DNA from: an uncultured Oscillibacter sp.
GTDB taxonomy: Bacteria > Bacillota > Clostridia > Oscillospirales > Oscillospiraceae
Assembly: GCA_910585385.1 (NCBI GenBank)
Contig: CAJUDV010000026.1
Coordinates: 1-32,438, forward strand
Reading direction: 5' to 3'
DNA length: 32,438 nucleotides
Shown piece after piece: positions 13,990-22,089 of the stretch. Made by a program: the position numbers and the translations under genes. A model generated the notes under the pieces. It was not told the DNA's origin and did no database searches. It was given only the letters and a program-made list of their open reading frames with translations. Positions within the stretch are counted from its first letter, which is position 1, and every line of letters starts with the position of its first letter.

Positions 13990-15507
13990 CTAGTTTTCCC
14001 GCAGATGGACGGTGCAGTCCGCCAGGTTGTGAAGGGGCTCCGACGCTGTTGGAATCAACCCCTCCAAAACGCCGGCCTGGGTGAGGACAGAGGAGGATTT
14101 GAAGCACACCGGCAGAATCGGAGACTGCTGCCGGAGGTGCCTGCAAAGCGCCTCCATGGCGGCGGCGCGGTTTTCCGCGGCGCCATAGGCGGCCAGCAGA
14201 GTGTCCGTCTCCTGGTTCGACCAGCCGCCATAGTTTAGGGCGCCGCCTGTGGAGAGAAGGGGGGAGAGATCCCAGTCGGCGGTGAGGCGTACCTCGCCAT
14301 AGTAGAGGTCAAAGTCTCCCGCCGCCAGGGCGGCGGCATATTCCTCCCAGGGCAGGACCCGCGCCTCCACCGGAACGCCGGCGGCAGTGAAGGAGTCCGC
14401 CAGGTAGCCCGCCACGGCGGTCTTGAAGCTGTTCTCCCCGTTGACCAGCAGCGTGAGGGTGCGCTCCGGGGCATAAGCGGCGCGGTGCACGGCCTGGGCC
14501 GGAGCGTCGGCGGAGAAGGGGACCTCCAGCTCCTCTGGGTAGAGAGAGGAGAGGGGGGAGAGGGGGAACTGGGCGGCCCTGCCGTGGCCGGAGAAGAAAC
14601 CGCTGACAATGTGCTCCCGGTTCAGACATACCTCCAGGGCCTGGCGCAGGGCGGTGCTGTCCAGGGGAGCGGCGGCGGTGTTGCAGCCCACGTACTGCAG
14701 GATGGTGGTGTCCGCGTCCCACTGGCTGACGCTGCCGGTCAGGGTCACCGGGGCTGCGCCGGTGAGGTCGGCGGTGATCAGCTGCACCTCGTGGGAGGAA
14801 AAGCGGTAGAGCACGGCGTCCTGACCGGAGGCCTCCGTCAGGCTGATGCGGTCCAGCGGCTGGCCGCCATGCCACCAGGTGGGATTGGCGGCCAGAAACG
14901 TTCCGCCCTCGTCCTGAGAGAGGAGATACGGCCCGGTGCCCAGGGGAAGGCCGCCGCTCTCTTTGGCTATGGGGATGTCAAGAAGGGCGGGAAAGCCGGT
15001 GTTGGGGCGGCTGAGGGTGATGGTGACGGCGCTGTCTCCGGCGGAGATGGAGGAGACCTGGGAGAGCCTGGCTCCGTAGCGCTCCGACTGACGGGCCCGC
15101 TCCAGGGCGGAGCGCACGTCCCGGGCAGTCAGGGGAGAGCCGTCGGAGAAAAGGACGCCGGGACGGAGGGCAAACGTATAGGCGTACCGCTCCGAATCAT
15201 AGGTGTAGCTCTCGCACAGCAGGTTCTCAGGCTCCAGACCGGGAGTCAGGCGGAAGAGCCCCTCGCAGATTAGAGAGGCCACGGTCTGCTGCGGTCCGTC
15301 TGGGCAGTCAATGGGGTCCAGAGACTGGTCCGGCGCGTAAGACAGGGAGAAGGAATCGGGCAAAAGCAGTTCCGGCTCCGGCTCTTGGGAGAGCTCCTCG
15401 CCGGGGGAGAGCAGGCCTGTGTCCTCCGGCAGCTCCTCCTGCCAGCAGCCCGTTAAAAACAGCGCCGGCAGAAGGAGGCAGAACAGTTTGATCAAGTGGT
15501 TTTTCAT
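13990..15507 (-). CDS. ABC-transporter solute-binding lipoprotein, family 5 (oligopeptide type)
   Basis: A 505-aa extracytoplasmic binding protein. MKNHLIKLFCLLLPALFLTGC is a lipoprotein signal with the acylated cysteine at C21. Family-5 features include SFSLSYAPDQSLDPIDCPDGPQQTVASLICEGLFRLTP, YTFALRPGVLFSDGSPLTARDV and PLGTGPYLL. Ligands of the family are mostly peptides, also nickel or heme; nothing here decides. No permease or ATPase gene is beside it, so it is an orphan that must share a transporter encoded elsewhere, or act as a sensor. It lies after pgeF on the same strand with a 64-base gap containing a hairpin, so it may have its own start of transcription. Confidence 0.88.
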   Translation of the reverse strand: MKNHLIKLFCLLLPALFLTGCWQEELPEDTGLLSPGEELSQEPEPELLLPDSFSLSYAPDQSLDPIDCPDGPQQTVASLICEGLFRLTPGLEPENLLCESYTYDSERYAYTFALRPGVLFSDGSPLTARDVRSALERARQSERYGARLSQVSSISAGDSAVTITLSRPNTGFPALLDIPIAKESGGLPLGTGPYLLSQDEGGTFLAANPTWWHGGQPLDRISLTEASGQDAVLYRFSSHEVQLITADLTGAAPVTLTGSVSQWDADTTILQYVGCNTAAAPLDSTALRQALEVCLNREHIVSGFFSGHGRAAQFPLSPLSSLYPEELEVPFSADAPAQAVHRAAYAPERTLTLLVNGENSFKTAVAGYLADSFTAAGVPVEARVLPWEEYAAALAAGDFDLYYGEVRLTADWDLSPLLSTGGALNYGGWSNQETDTLLAAYGAAENRAAAMEALCRHLRQQSPILPVCFKSSSVLTQAGVLEGLIPTASEPLHNLADCTVHLREN

Positions 15508-15539
15508 CGTGTCACCGTATTGTTGGAATTGGGAGTTAT

Positions 15540-15562
15540 CGCTCCGCCCGCCGGACGGAGCG
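15540..15562 (-). terminator. Hairpin after pgeF
   Basis: CGCTCCG (15540-15546) and CGGAGCG (15556-15562) pair over 7 bp. On the - strand it is followed by ATAACTCCC rather than a T-run, so it may only weaken read-through from pgeF into the binding-protein gene. Confidence 0.4.
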
Positions 15563-15571
15563 GAGAGTTTC

Positions 15572-16375
15572 CTATGCCTGACGGACGGAGATGACGGCGG
15601 CGTGGACGCCCCGGGCCTCCCCCATCTTCCGGTGGGACCAGAAGAGATCCGGGCGGCAGGCGGTGCAGAGGCCGCAGACGTCGATGTGCTCCGGCAGCAG
15701 CCCGGAACGCAGAAGCCACGCCCGGTTCAGCCCCGCCAGGTCCACGTGGTACTTGGGGCCCTGGACCTCCAGAAAGGGTTCCGCATCCGGCCCCAGGGCG
15801 GTACGCATGGCCTGGGGCACGTCGCCGTCGGTCTCAAAGCAGCACCGGCCGATGCAGGGGCCAACGGCGGCCCGCAGATTCTCCGGCCTCGCGCCGCAGC
15901 TCCGGCCCATGGCCTGGACGGCCTTCTCCAGAATTCCCCCGGCACAGCCCCGCCACCCGGCGTGGACGCCGCCTACGGCCCCGGTGACGGGGTCGTGGAG
16001 CAGAATCACGCCGCAGTCGGCGGAGAAGACCGCCAGAGGGAGATTCTCCTCGCTTGTAATCAGACCGTCGGCGGTGTAGTCCCGCTCCCGGTCCAGCCCC
16101 TTGCCGGCGTCGCCGGAGGTGCAGAGGCGGACGGTGGTCTCGTGGACCTGCCTGGAGAGGACCAGACGGTTCATGTCCACCCCCGCGCAGGCGCAGAAGC
16201 GGCGGTAGTTCTCCCGCAGGGCCGCCTCTCCATCCCCCATGCCGGGGCGGAGGTTCAGGCTGTCCCAGGGGGCGGGGGAGACCCCACCCAGGCGGGTGGA
16301 GAAGGCGTGGGGAACAGGGAGCAGGGAGGAGGTGAGAAAAACCACGCCGTTTTGCTCATGGGTTTCAAAGGCCAT
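15572..16375 (-). CDS. pgeF: Peptidoglycan editing factor PgeF (YfiH/DUF152, purine nucleoside phosphorylase-like)
   Basis: A 267-aa protein of the family first called multicopper-oxidase laccase-like. Members correct wrong amino acids in peptidoglycan precursors in E. coli, and some have purine nucleosidase activity. The metal site residues are visible: H78 (SRQVHET), C121 (FSADCG) and H138 (GGVHAGWRG). AFSTRLGGVS near the N-terminus and CGLCTACRPDLFWSHRKMGE near the C-terminus are diagnostic. CGGAGG lies before the ATG. It is 11 bases after the small membrane-protein gene, so the two are co-transcribed. Confidence 0.93.
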   Translation of the reverse strand: MAFETHEQNGVVFLTSSLLPVPHAFSTRLGGVSPAPWDSLNLRPGMGDGEAALRENYRRFCACAGVDMNRLVLSRQVHETTVRLCTSGDAGKGLDRERDYTADGLITSEENLPLAVFSADCGVILLHDPVTGAVGGVHAGWRGCAGGILEKAVQAMGRSCGARPENLRAAVGPCIGRCCFETDGDVPQAMRTALGPDAEPFLEVQGPKYHVDLAGLNRAWLLRSGLLPEHIDVCGLCTACRPDLFWSHRKMGEARGVHAAVISVRQA

Positions 16376-16386
16376 ACAAACCTCCG

Positions 16387-16647
16387 TTATGGTTTTGTGT
16401 TTTCGGGTTCTTCCTGGCGCTCAACCACCTCGTGGGCCGTCCAGCCGTGCCAGAGGTGGAGCCCGCCGTAGAAGAGGAGCAGGAGAGCGACAATCAGAGA
16501 GAAGATAAAAAATCCGTCTCCCATGGCCAGCGCCACAAATCCGGCGATGACCAGAAGACCGCCGGTGAGCAGGAGAATTCCGCCCAGCAGCATCTCCTTG
16601 ATGTCCTGGAGGAGTTTTAGCGTGCCGTCATCCATTTTTCTGTCCAT
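16387..16647 (-). CDS. Small two-helix membrane protein, unknown function
   Basis: The ATG at 16647 follows AGGAGA with 8-base spacing and gives 86 aa. An N-terminal amphipathic stretch (TLKLLQDIKEMLLG) leads into a helix at about 19-41, a short GDG turn, and a second helix at about 45-66, then a charged tail (HEVVERQEEPENTKP). I do not recognise the family. It is directly upstream of pgeF and probably shares its mRNA. Confidence 0.7.
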   Translation of the reverse strand: MDRKMDDGTLKLLQDIKEMLLGGILLLTGGLLVIAGFVALAMGDGFFIFSLIVALLLLFYGGLHLWHGWTAHEVVERQEEPENTKP

Positions 16648-16660
16648 AATCGTGTCTCCT

Positions 16661-16876
16661 TTCAGCGCCTCTTTCCAGGGGGGCGCGGCCCCCTGGTTTC
16701 TCCGTCCCGGCGGAGAGACCAATTTCAAACATTTTCGGCAGGACATGTGCCTGCCGAAAACTCCCCGGCCAGCGCGTCCTTGGGACGCACGCGCCAGTGA
16801 CCGGCGCCGCTGGTGTGGGGGAATAGCGCGGCCGAGCGAAGCCCGACGAAGGGTAAGGGGGGACGAAGTCCCCTCT
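16661..16876. repeat. Hairpin-rich noncoding stretch after secA
   Basis: The 229-base gap between secA and the small membrane-protein gene is packed with inverted repeats: CCAGGGGG/CCCCCTGG (16675-16682 with 16689-16696), TCTCCG/CGGAGA (about 16700-16716), an 11-bp perfect pair TTTTCGGCAGG/CCTGCCGAAAA (16732-16742 with 16750-16760), GCGTCC/GGACGC (about 16775-16790) and GGGGAC/GTCCCC (16859-16864 with 16868-16873). The last sits directly after the secA stop and may act as its terminator, though T-runs are lacking. CTTCG recurs on the - strand. Confidence 0.55.
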
Positions 16877-19627
16877 TTAGCTGCTATGGTACTCTGCGCA
16901 GCTGCACTTCTTCCATTTCAGCCCGCTGCCGCAGGGACAGGGGTCGTTCCGGCCGATTTTGGTGACCTTCACCGGCTGCTTCTTGGGCTTTGTGCCGTCG
17001 CCGCCCACGTTTTCCACCATGCCCTTGGCCACCCGCTCCCGCTTGACCTCCTCGTCCTTCCGCAGGCGCACGGAGTAGAGGCGCCGGACGGTCTCGTCCT
17101 GGATGGCGGAGATCATCTCCTCAAACATTGAGAGGGACTCCTGCTTGTAGGCGATGACCGGGTCGGTGTTGCTGTATGCCTGGAGGCGGATGCCCTGTTT
17201 CAAATCGTCCATGGCGTCGATGTGGTCCATCCAGTACTCATCCACCACCCGGAGCATGATGACCCGCTCCAGCTCCCGCATGATGGCGGGGGTGATCTCC
17301 GCCTCCTTGGCCTCGTAGAACTTCTCCGCGGCGGCGGTGAAGGCGGCGTCAAAGTCCTCCTGGTTCTTGCCGGGGACCTCCTCCGCCGGAATGGAGACGG
17401 CGCCCTTGGCGAAGTACATGCCCTCCAGGCCCCGGAGCATCTGCTGGTAGCCCTCTCCGTCCAGGCTCTGCCGCTCTCCAAAGGCCAGGGAGACATGGTT
17501 TCCGATGGAGGTACGCATCATGTTCAGCACGGTGTCCTTGATGTCCAGGCCGTCCAGCACCTGGCGGCGCTGGGCGTAGATGATCTCCCGCTGCTTGTTC
17601 ATCACGTCGTCGTACTCCAGCACGGACTTTCGGGACTGGAAGTTCCGGGATTCCACGGTGGTCTGGGCATTCTCGATGGCACGGGTGAGCATCTTGTTTT
17701 CAATGGGGGTGTCCTCGTCGATGTCGAACCGCTCCATCATGCCGGTGATGCGGTCGCCGCCGAAGAGGCGCATGAGGTCGTCCTCCAGGGAGATATAGAA
17801 CCGGGTCTCGCCGGGATCGCCCTGCCGGCCGGCGCGGCCCCGGAGCTGGTTGTCAATGCGGCGGGACTCGTGGCGCTCCGTGCCGATGATGAAGAGGCCG
17901 CCGGCCTGGCGGACTTTCTCCGCCTCGTCCGCGATCTCCGCCTTGTGCTGGGCCATCTTCTCAGAGAAGAGCTTGCGGGCGTCCAGAATCTCCTGGTTGC
18001 TGGTTTCGGCGTAGCCGGTGGCGTCCACGATGACCTCCTCGGAGTAGCCGGCCTTTACCAGGTCCGCCCGGGCCAGATACTCGGCGTTGCCGCCCAGCAT
18101 GATGTCGGTGCCGCGGCCGGCCATGTTGGTGGCCACGGTGACGGCGCCGAACTTGCCCGCCTGGGCCACAATTTCGGCCTCCTTTTCGTGGTTCTTGGCG
18201 TTGAGCAGGTTGTGCTTGATGCCCTCCCTGGCCAGGAGCTTGGAGAGGAGCTCATTCTTCTCAATGGAAACGGTGCCCACCAGCACCGGCTGGCCCTTTT
18301 CGTGGCACTCCTTAATCTGCTGGATCACGGCCCGGAATTTGCCTGCCTCGGTTTTGTACACCACGTCGTGGTGGTCATCACGCTGGTTGGGGCGGTTGGT
18401 GGGAATCTCCACAATGTCCAGGTTGTAGATGGTGCCGAACTCCTCCTGCTCCGTCAGGGCGGTGCCGGTCATGCCGGAGAGCTTGTCATAGAGGCGGAAG
18501 TAGTTCTGGAAGGTGATGGTGGCCAGGGTCTTGTTCTCGCTGTTGACGCTGACGTGCTCCTTGGCCTCAATGGCCTGGTGGAGGCCGTTGGAGTACCGCC
18601 GGCCGAACATGAGCCGCCCGGTGAACTCGTCCACGATGATGACCTCGCCGTCCTTGACCACGTAGTCCACGTCCCGCTTCATGGTGCCGTGGGCCCGGAT
18701 GGCCTGGTTGATATGATGGGAGAGGGTGGAGTTGGAGGGATCGGACAGGTTGTCGATGTGGAAAAACTCTTCCGCCTTGGCGATGCCCCGGGCGGTGAGG
18801 GTGGCGGTTTTGGCCTTCTCGTCCACCACGTAGTCGGCGTCGAGGGTCTCGTCCTCCTCCTCCTTGTTGTCCACCTGGACCACCACCTGCTTTTTGAACC
18901 GGGCCACCAGCATCTCCGCCATGTCGTAGAGCTGGGTGGACTTCTCCCCCTGGCCGGAGATGATGAGGGGCGTCCGGGCCTCGTCGATGAGAATGGAGTC
19001 CACCTCGTCCACGATGGCGAAGGCGTGGCCCCGCTGCACCAGCTCCTGGGAGTAGATGCACATATTGTCCCGCAGGTAGTCGAAGCCCATCTCGTTGTTG
19101 GTGCCGTAGGTGATGTCGGCGGCGTAGGCCTCCTGGCGCTGTTTGCTGGTGAGGCCGTGGACGATGAGGCCCACCTTCAGCCCCAGGAAGCGGTGGACCT
19201 TGCCCATCCACTCCGAGTCGCGCTTTGCCAGATAGTCGTTGACGGTGACGATGTGGACGCCCTGGCCCGTCAGGGCGTTGAGATAGGCGGGGAGGGTGGC
19301 CACCAGGGTCTTGCCCTCGCCGGTCTTCATCTCGGCGATGCGGCCCTGGTGGAGGACAATGCCGCCCACCAGCTGCACCCGGTAGGGGCGCATGCCCAGC
19401 ACCCGGTCGGAGGCCTCCCGCGCGGCGGCGAAAGCCTCCGGGAGGATGTCGTCCAGCGTCTCGCCGTTTTGCAGGCGCTCCTTGAACTCGGCTGTCTTGG
19501 CCTGGAGCTGGGCGTCACTCATAGAGTGGTACTCGTCCGCCATGGCCTCGATCTTGTCCACAACGGGGTAGATGGATTTCAGCTCCCGGGAGCTGTAATC
19601 GCCGAAGATTGATTTCAAAAGACCCAT
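16877..19627 (-). CDS. secA: Preprotein translocase motor ATPase SecA
   Basis: SecA drives preproteins through SecYEG by ATP hydrolysis. The 916-aa protein begins MGLLKSIFGDYSSRELK. The Walker A motif is MKTGEGKT (residues 100-107); the DEVDSILIDEART Walker B region, TNMAGRGTDI and GRAGRQGDPG motifs of the DEAD-like core are intact. The C-terminus has the zinc-binding SEC-C tail RNDPCPCGSGLKWKKC. No accessory SecA2 gene is seen. It has its own promoter at 19714-19742 and an approximately 80-base leader. Together with secY and secG in the window, only secE is missing from the basic Sec set. Confidence 0.97.
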   Translation of the reverse strand: MGLLKSIFGDYSSRELKSIYPVVDKIEAMADEYHSMSDAQLQAKTAEFKERLQNGETLDDILPEAFAAAREASDRVLGMRPYRVQLVGGIVLHQGRIAEMKTGEGKTLVATLPAYLNALTGQGVHIVTVNDYLAKRDSEWMGKVHRFLGLKVGLIVHGLTSKQRQEAYAADITYGTNNEMGFDYLRDNMCIYSQELVQRGHAFAIVDEVDSILIDEARTPLIISGQGEKSTQLYDMAEMLVARFKKQVVVQVDNKEEEDETLDADYVVDEKAKTATLTARGIAKAEEFFHIDNLSDPSNSTLSHHINQAIRAHGTMKRDVDYVVKDGEVIIVDEFTGRLMFGRRYSNGLHQAIEAKEHVSVNSENKTLATITFQNYFRLYDKLSGMTGTALTEQEEFGTIYNLDIVEIPTNRPNQRDDHHDVVYKTEAGKFRAVIQQIKECHEKGQPVLVGTVSIEKNELLSKLLAREGIKHNLLNAKNHEKEAEIVAQAGKFGAVTVATNMAGRGTDIMLGGNAEYLARADLVKAGYSEEVIVDATGYAETSNQEILDARKLFSEKMAQHKAEIADEAEKVRQAGGLFIIGTERHESRRIDNQLRGRAGRQGDPGETRFYISLEDDLMRLFGGDRITGMMERFDIDEDTPIENKMLTRAIENAQTTVESRNFQSRKSVLEYDDVMNKQREIIYAQRRQVLDGLDIKDTVLNMMRTSIGNHVSLAFGERQSLDGEGYQQMLRGLEGMYFAKGAVSIPAEEVPGKNQEDFDAAFTAAAEKFYEAKEAEITPAIMRELERVIMLRVVDEYWMDHIDAMDDLKQGIRLQAYSNTDPVIAYKQESLSMFEEMISAIQDETVRRLYSVRLRKDEEVKRERVAKGMVENVGGDGTKPKKQPVKVTKIGRNDPCPCGSGLKWKKCSCAEYHSS

Positions 19628-19713
19628 GATTTTATAAACATCCTTTCAATTTGTCCTTCCTGAGAAAGGGAAGCGTTCTTCTGATATGCAATTGCCTATA
19701 ATAAAACAACGAT

Positions 19714-19742
19714 AGCATACCACAAATGCCCAGGAAATGCAA
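19714..19742 (-). promoter_or_regulatory. secA promoter
   Basis: On the - strand: TTGCAT (19742-19737), 17-base spacer ending TGG, TATGCT (19719-19714). Positioned about 87 bases before the secA ATG. Confidence 0.65.
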
Positions 19743-19772
19743 AGAAAATCCGGCTTTCAGGAAAAAAGTTTA

Positions 19773-19806
19773 CAAAAAAGAAGGGCGGCACAAAGACCGC
19801 CCCTCT
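19773..19806 (-). terminator. Terminator of the Ig-like pair
   Basis: On the - strand GGGCGG and CCGCCC (19796-19801 and 19783-19788) form a 6-bp stem followed by TTCTTTTTTG. It ends the two-gene unit 20792-19835 ahead of the secA promoter. Confidence 0.75.
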
Positions 19807-19834
19807 TTTTTCCAAAACCATGTGTACGGGTGCG

Positions 19835-20332
19835 CTATTTTACGGTAAACTCCGCCGCCAGGGAGAAGTCCGGGCCGTATGAATAGGAGCCGTCCTGCCT
19901 GTAAAAATCCAGAATCAGCCGGTAGCGGCCGGGATACAGGGAGGTAAATGGAAATCTGTAATCCGTGCTCCACTGAAAGTACAGCCGCTGGGGGATGTCC
20001 TTTTCATAATAACAGGTGGGGAGCATCATACACCCCTGGCCGCCGGTCCACGCGGGGTCCTGCCGCATGGGAAACCAGAGGCCCAGCACACGCCGCTGGA
20101 GGCGGTAGCTGGGGTCATAGTCCCCGGCGTTCCAGAAGACCTCGTTCGTGGTGTTCAGCACTTCCACGGTGAGGCCTGTGGAGGTGACGGTATCCTCCAC
20201 AGGTGTCATGGAGAGTCCCTCCTGCCGGTAGGACGCGTGGTCGGAAAGGAGAAAGAGAACCGCCAGAACGGCCAGTGGGACCAGCACTGCCGGGGAGAGG
20301 AGGAGCTGTTTTATCTTCACGGCCGGCGTCAC
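19835..20332 (-). CDS. Membrane-anchored Ig-like domain protein
   Basis: A 165-aa protein with one N-terminal transmembrane helix (about residues 14-30, VLVPLAVLAVLFLL) and an exported beta-rich domain. The domain shares the pattern GLTVEVLNTTNE ... QRLYFQWSTDYRFPFTSLYPGRYRLILDF ... LAAEFTVK with the upstream gene, so the two are paralogs. This resembles the bacterial Ig-like family often annotated Big_14; the role is unknown. It starts one base after the upstream stop, so the pair is one operon. Confidence 0.72.
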   Translation of the reverse strand: MTPAVKIKQLLLSPAVLVPLAVLAVLFLLSDHASYRQEGLSMTPVEDTVTSTGLTVEVLNTTNEVFWNAGDYDPSYRLQRRVLGLWFPMRQDPAWTGGQGCMMLPTCYYEKDIPQRLYFQWSTDYRFPFTSLYPGRYRLILDFYRQDGSYSYGPDFSLAAEFTVK

Positions 20333-20333
20333 C

Positions 20334-20792
20334 TCACTCCAGGGCGAACTCTGCCGTCAGGAGAAAGTCCGTCGTATCGCCGGGACCGCGGTACTCGAAA
20401 AACCACTTTGCCACCCGGTAGCGCCCGGGCTTCAAATCGCCGTAACCGCTGCTCCAGGTGAGGGACAGCTGCCTGGGCTCGTCCGTGGAGAAGACATACG
20501 CCTCCGCCGTATTGACGGACTCCCCCCTGGGCTCCAGCCAGTACCACCGGCCGTCCTGTTCCATCTGGAGCCCAAAGTCGTGCTCGTTGCCGCCGCAGAT
20601 CTCCGCCTCCGTGGTGTTCAGCACCTCCACCGTGACGCCGCCAGGGGCGGCGGTGCCCTCCACGACGGCCATGGTGACGCCCTCATAGTCGTCTGCCGCG
20701 CCGTCAAAGGCGTCTCCCGCCTTGGGCGCGCCGCGGCAGGCGGTGAGGGTCAGCAGCCCTAGCAGGGCCAGGGACAAGAACCGCTTTTTCAT
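20334..20792 (-). CDS. Ig-like domain lipoprotein
   Basis: A 152-aa protein with lipoprotein signal MKKRFLSLALLGLLTLTAC, acylated at C19. The mature domain carries GVTVEVLNTTEAEICGGNEHDFGLQMEQDGRWYWLEP, a RQLSLTWSSGYGDLKPGRYRVAKWF segment and a terminal LTAEFALE, matching its neighbour at 19835-20332. AGGAGGTG precedes the start. It is the first gene of the pair and outward-facing. I cannot assign a ligand or partner. Confidence 0.75.
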   Translation of the reverse strand: MKKRFLSLALLGLLTLTACRGAPKAGDAFDGAADDYEGVTMAVVEGTAAPGGVTVEVLNTTEAEICGGNEHDFGLQMEQDGRWYWLEPRGESVNTAEAYVFSTDEPRQLSLTWSSGYGDLKPGRYRVAKWFFEYRGPGDTTDFLLTAEFALE

Positions 20793-20846
20793 CTCATAAC
20801 ACCTCCTGCTGTTTGGACGGCATGAGAGCGGAAAAGGTTCCCAGCT

Positions 20847-22031
20847 TTACAGCTCCGTGTCCACCAGCATCCGCACACGGTTCTCCACTGTGCCGTCCCG
20901 GAGGGAGGCGTCGTAATCCACCCCGGCGATGAGGCTTCCAGGCAGCTTGCGCTGGAGGGCGGCGTACTGCCCCCGGCCGTAGATGTGTCCCGGCAGGCAC
21001 TGGAAGGGCAGCCCGCTGAGGACCTTCCGGTACCCCGTGTGGACCCAGGCGGCGGTCTCCGCCGCCAGCAGCCACCCGCTGCCCAGGGCGCAGCGGGTGG
21101 CATTCAGCTCCCGGGCCAGGGTTTTCAGCGCCCGGTAGGGCGGCAGGACGGCGAAGCCCGCCGCTCGCAGAATTCCGATGAAGCGCCGCTGCATGGGACC
21201 GCCCAGGGCCGCCAGCAGCTTGCCCCCCAGCCGCGTGGGCAGGGGGCCGGTCTCCAGGTGGCTGTCCAGATAGTACAGGGCGTACCAGGTCAGGCCGTTA
21301 ACTCCCACCCGGCAGCTGTGCCGTTCCAGGAACCGCAGCAGGTTCCAGTTTCCCAGGGAGCAATACTTTGAGTATATATCACCGACCAGAGCTACATTTT
21401 GTATTGGACGGTCTGGCTCTAATTCCACCGCCTGGAAGTCCCGGGCCATCTTTCGGCAGCGGCGGAGAATGGCGGCGGGGGAGAGGTTCCGGTTTGCCGT
21501 CAGGTCACCGGAGAGGATTTCCACCCAGCGGCGGATGAGAGCCTCCGTCTCCCCGGCATGGCGCTCCGCGGGGCGGATTTGGTTGCCCATCAGCAGAAGG
21601 GCGTCCCCCCAGAAGGCCGCCGCCAGAGCACGGCGGGCCATGGTCGGGGAAAGGGGCAGGGCGGAGGTGCGCTCCACACCCCGGACGTTGAAGGACAGCA
21701 GGGGCACCTGGGCGAAGCCCTCCCGGTCCAGCACCGGCCGCAGCAGCCGGATCAGACAGGAGCCCCGGCAGCCGTCGCCGGTCTGGGAGATCAGCACGCC
21801 GGTGCGGGCCGGGTCATATTTCCCGGAGCGCAGGGCGTGGAGCACCTGTCCGGTGATGAGGATGAAGGGGTAGCACAGGTCGTTGTGGGCGCGGCCCAGG
21901 CCCAGGTGCTCCACCTCCGCCCGGTCTCCCTCCAGCACCACAGGGGTCCACGCCGGGGACTGAAACGCCCACTGGAGCAGAGGCCAGTGGGCGTCCAGCA
22001 GGGAGGGAATCAGCAGCGTTTTGGGGGGCAT
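20847..22031 (-). CDS. 2-hydroxyacyl-CoA dehydratase-like protein, paralog A
   Basis: A 394-aa protein, starting at the ATG at 22031 (GAAGG 7 bases upstream; a GTG 21 bases earlier is possible but its paralog aligns from here). The text resembles the C-terminal, dehydratase-like part of large clostridial acyl-CoA dehydratase activase-related proteins: HNDLCYPFILITGQVL, SQTGDGCRGSC, VGDIYSKYCSLGNWN, CLPGHIYGRGQYAALQRK and VDYDAS. Cysteines C53, C88, C92, C224 and C345 are all shared with paralog B, as expected for iron-sulfur ligands. The ATP-dependent activase domain is absent from both proteins and from the neighbourhood. True dehydratase activity is not shown; it could be a scaffold or redox partner. 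Confidence 0.72.
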   Translation of the reverse strand: MPPKTLLIPSLLDAHWPLLQWAFQSPAWTPVVLEGDRAEVEHLGLGRAHNDLCYPFILITGQVLHALRSGKYDPARTGVLISQTGDGCRGSCLIRLLRPVLDREGFAQVPLLSFNVRGVERTSALPLSPTMARRALAAAFWGDALLLMGNQIRPAERHAGETEALIRRWVEILSGDLTANRNLSPAAILRRCRKMARDFQAVELEPDRPIQNVALVGDIYSKYCSLGNWNLLRFLERHSCRVGVNGLTWYALYYLDSHLETGPLPTRLGGKLLAALGGPMQRRFIGILRAAGFAVLPPYRALKTLARELNATRCALGSGWLLAAETAAWVHTGYRKVLSGLPFQCLPGHIYGRGQYAALQRKLPGSLIAGVDYDASLRDGTVENRVRMLVDTEL

Positions 22032-22089
22032 GGGAGCACCTTCTTTAATCACAGATGGTATATTAGAGAAGAAAAATCACAAATAGTAT

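Noticed and set aside
16732..16760. Perfect 11-bp hairpin as a secA terminator
   Set aside because: No T-run follows it on the - strand; kept only as part of the hairpin-rich region.
17222..19612. A 796-codon open frame antisense to secA
   Set aside because: Same shadow effect; no ribosome site or recognisable domain, and SecA is full length.
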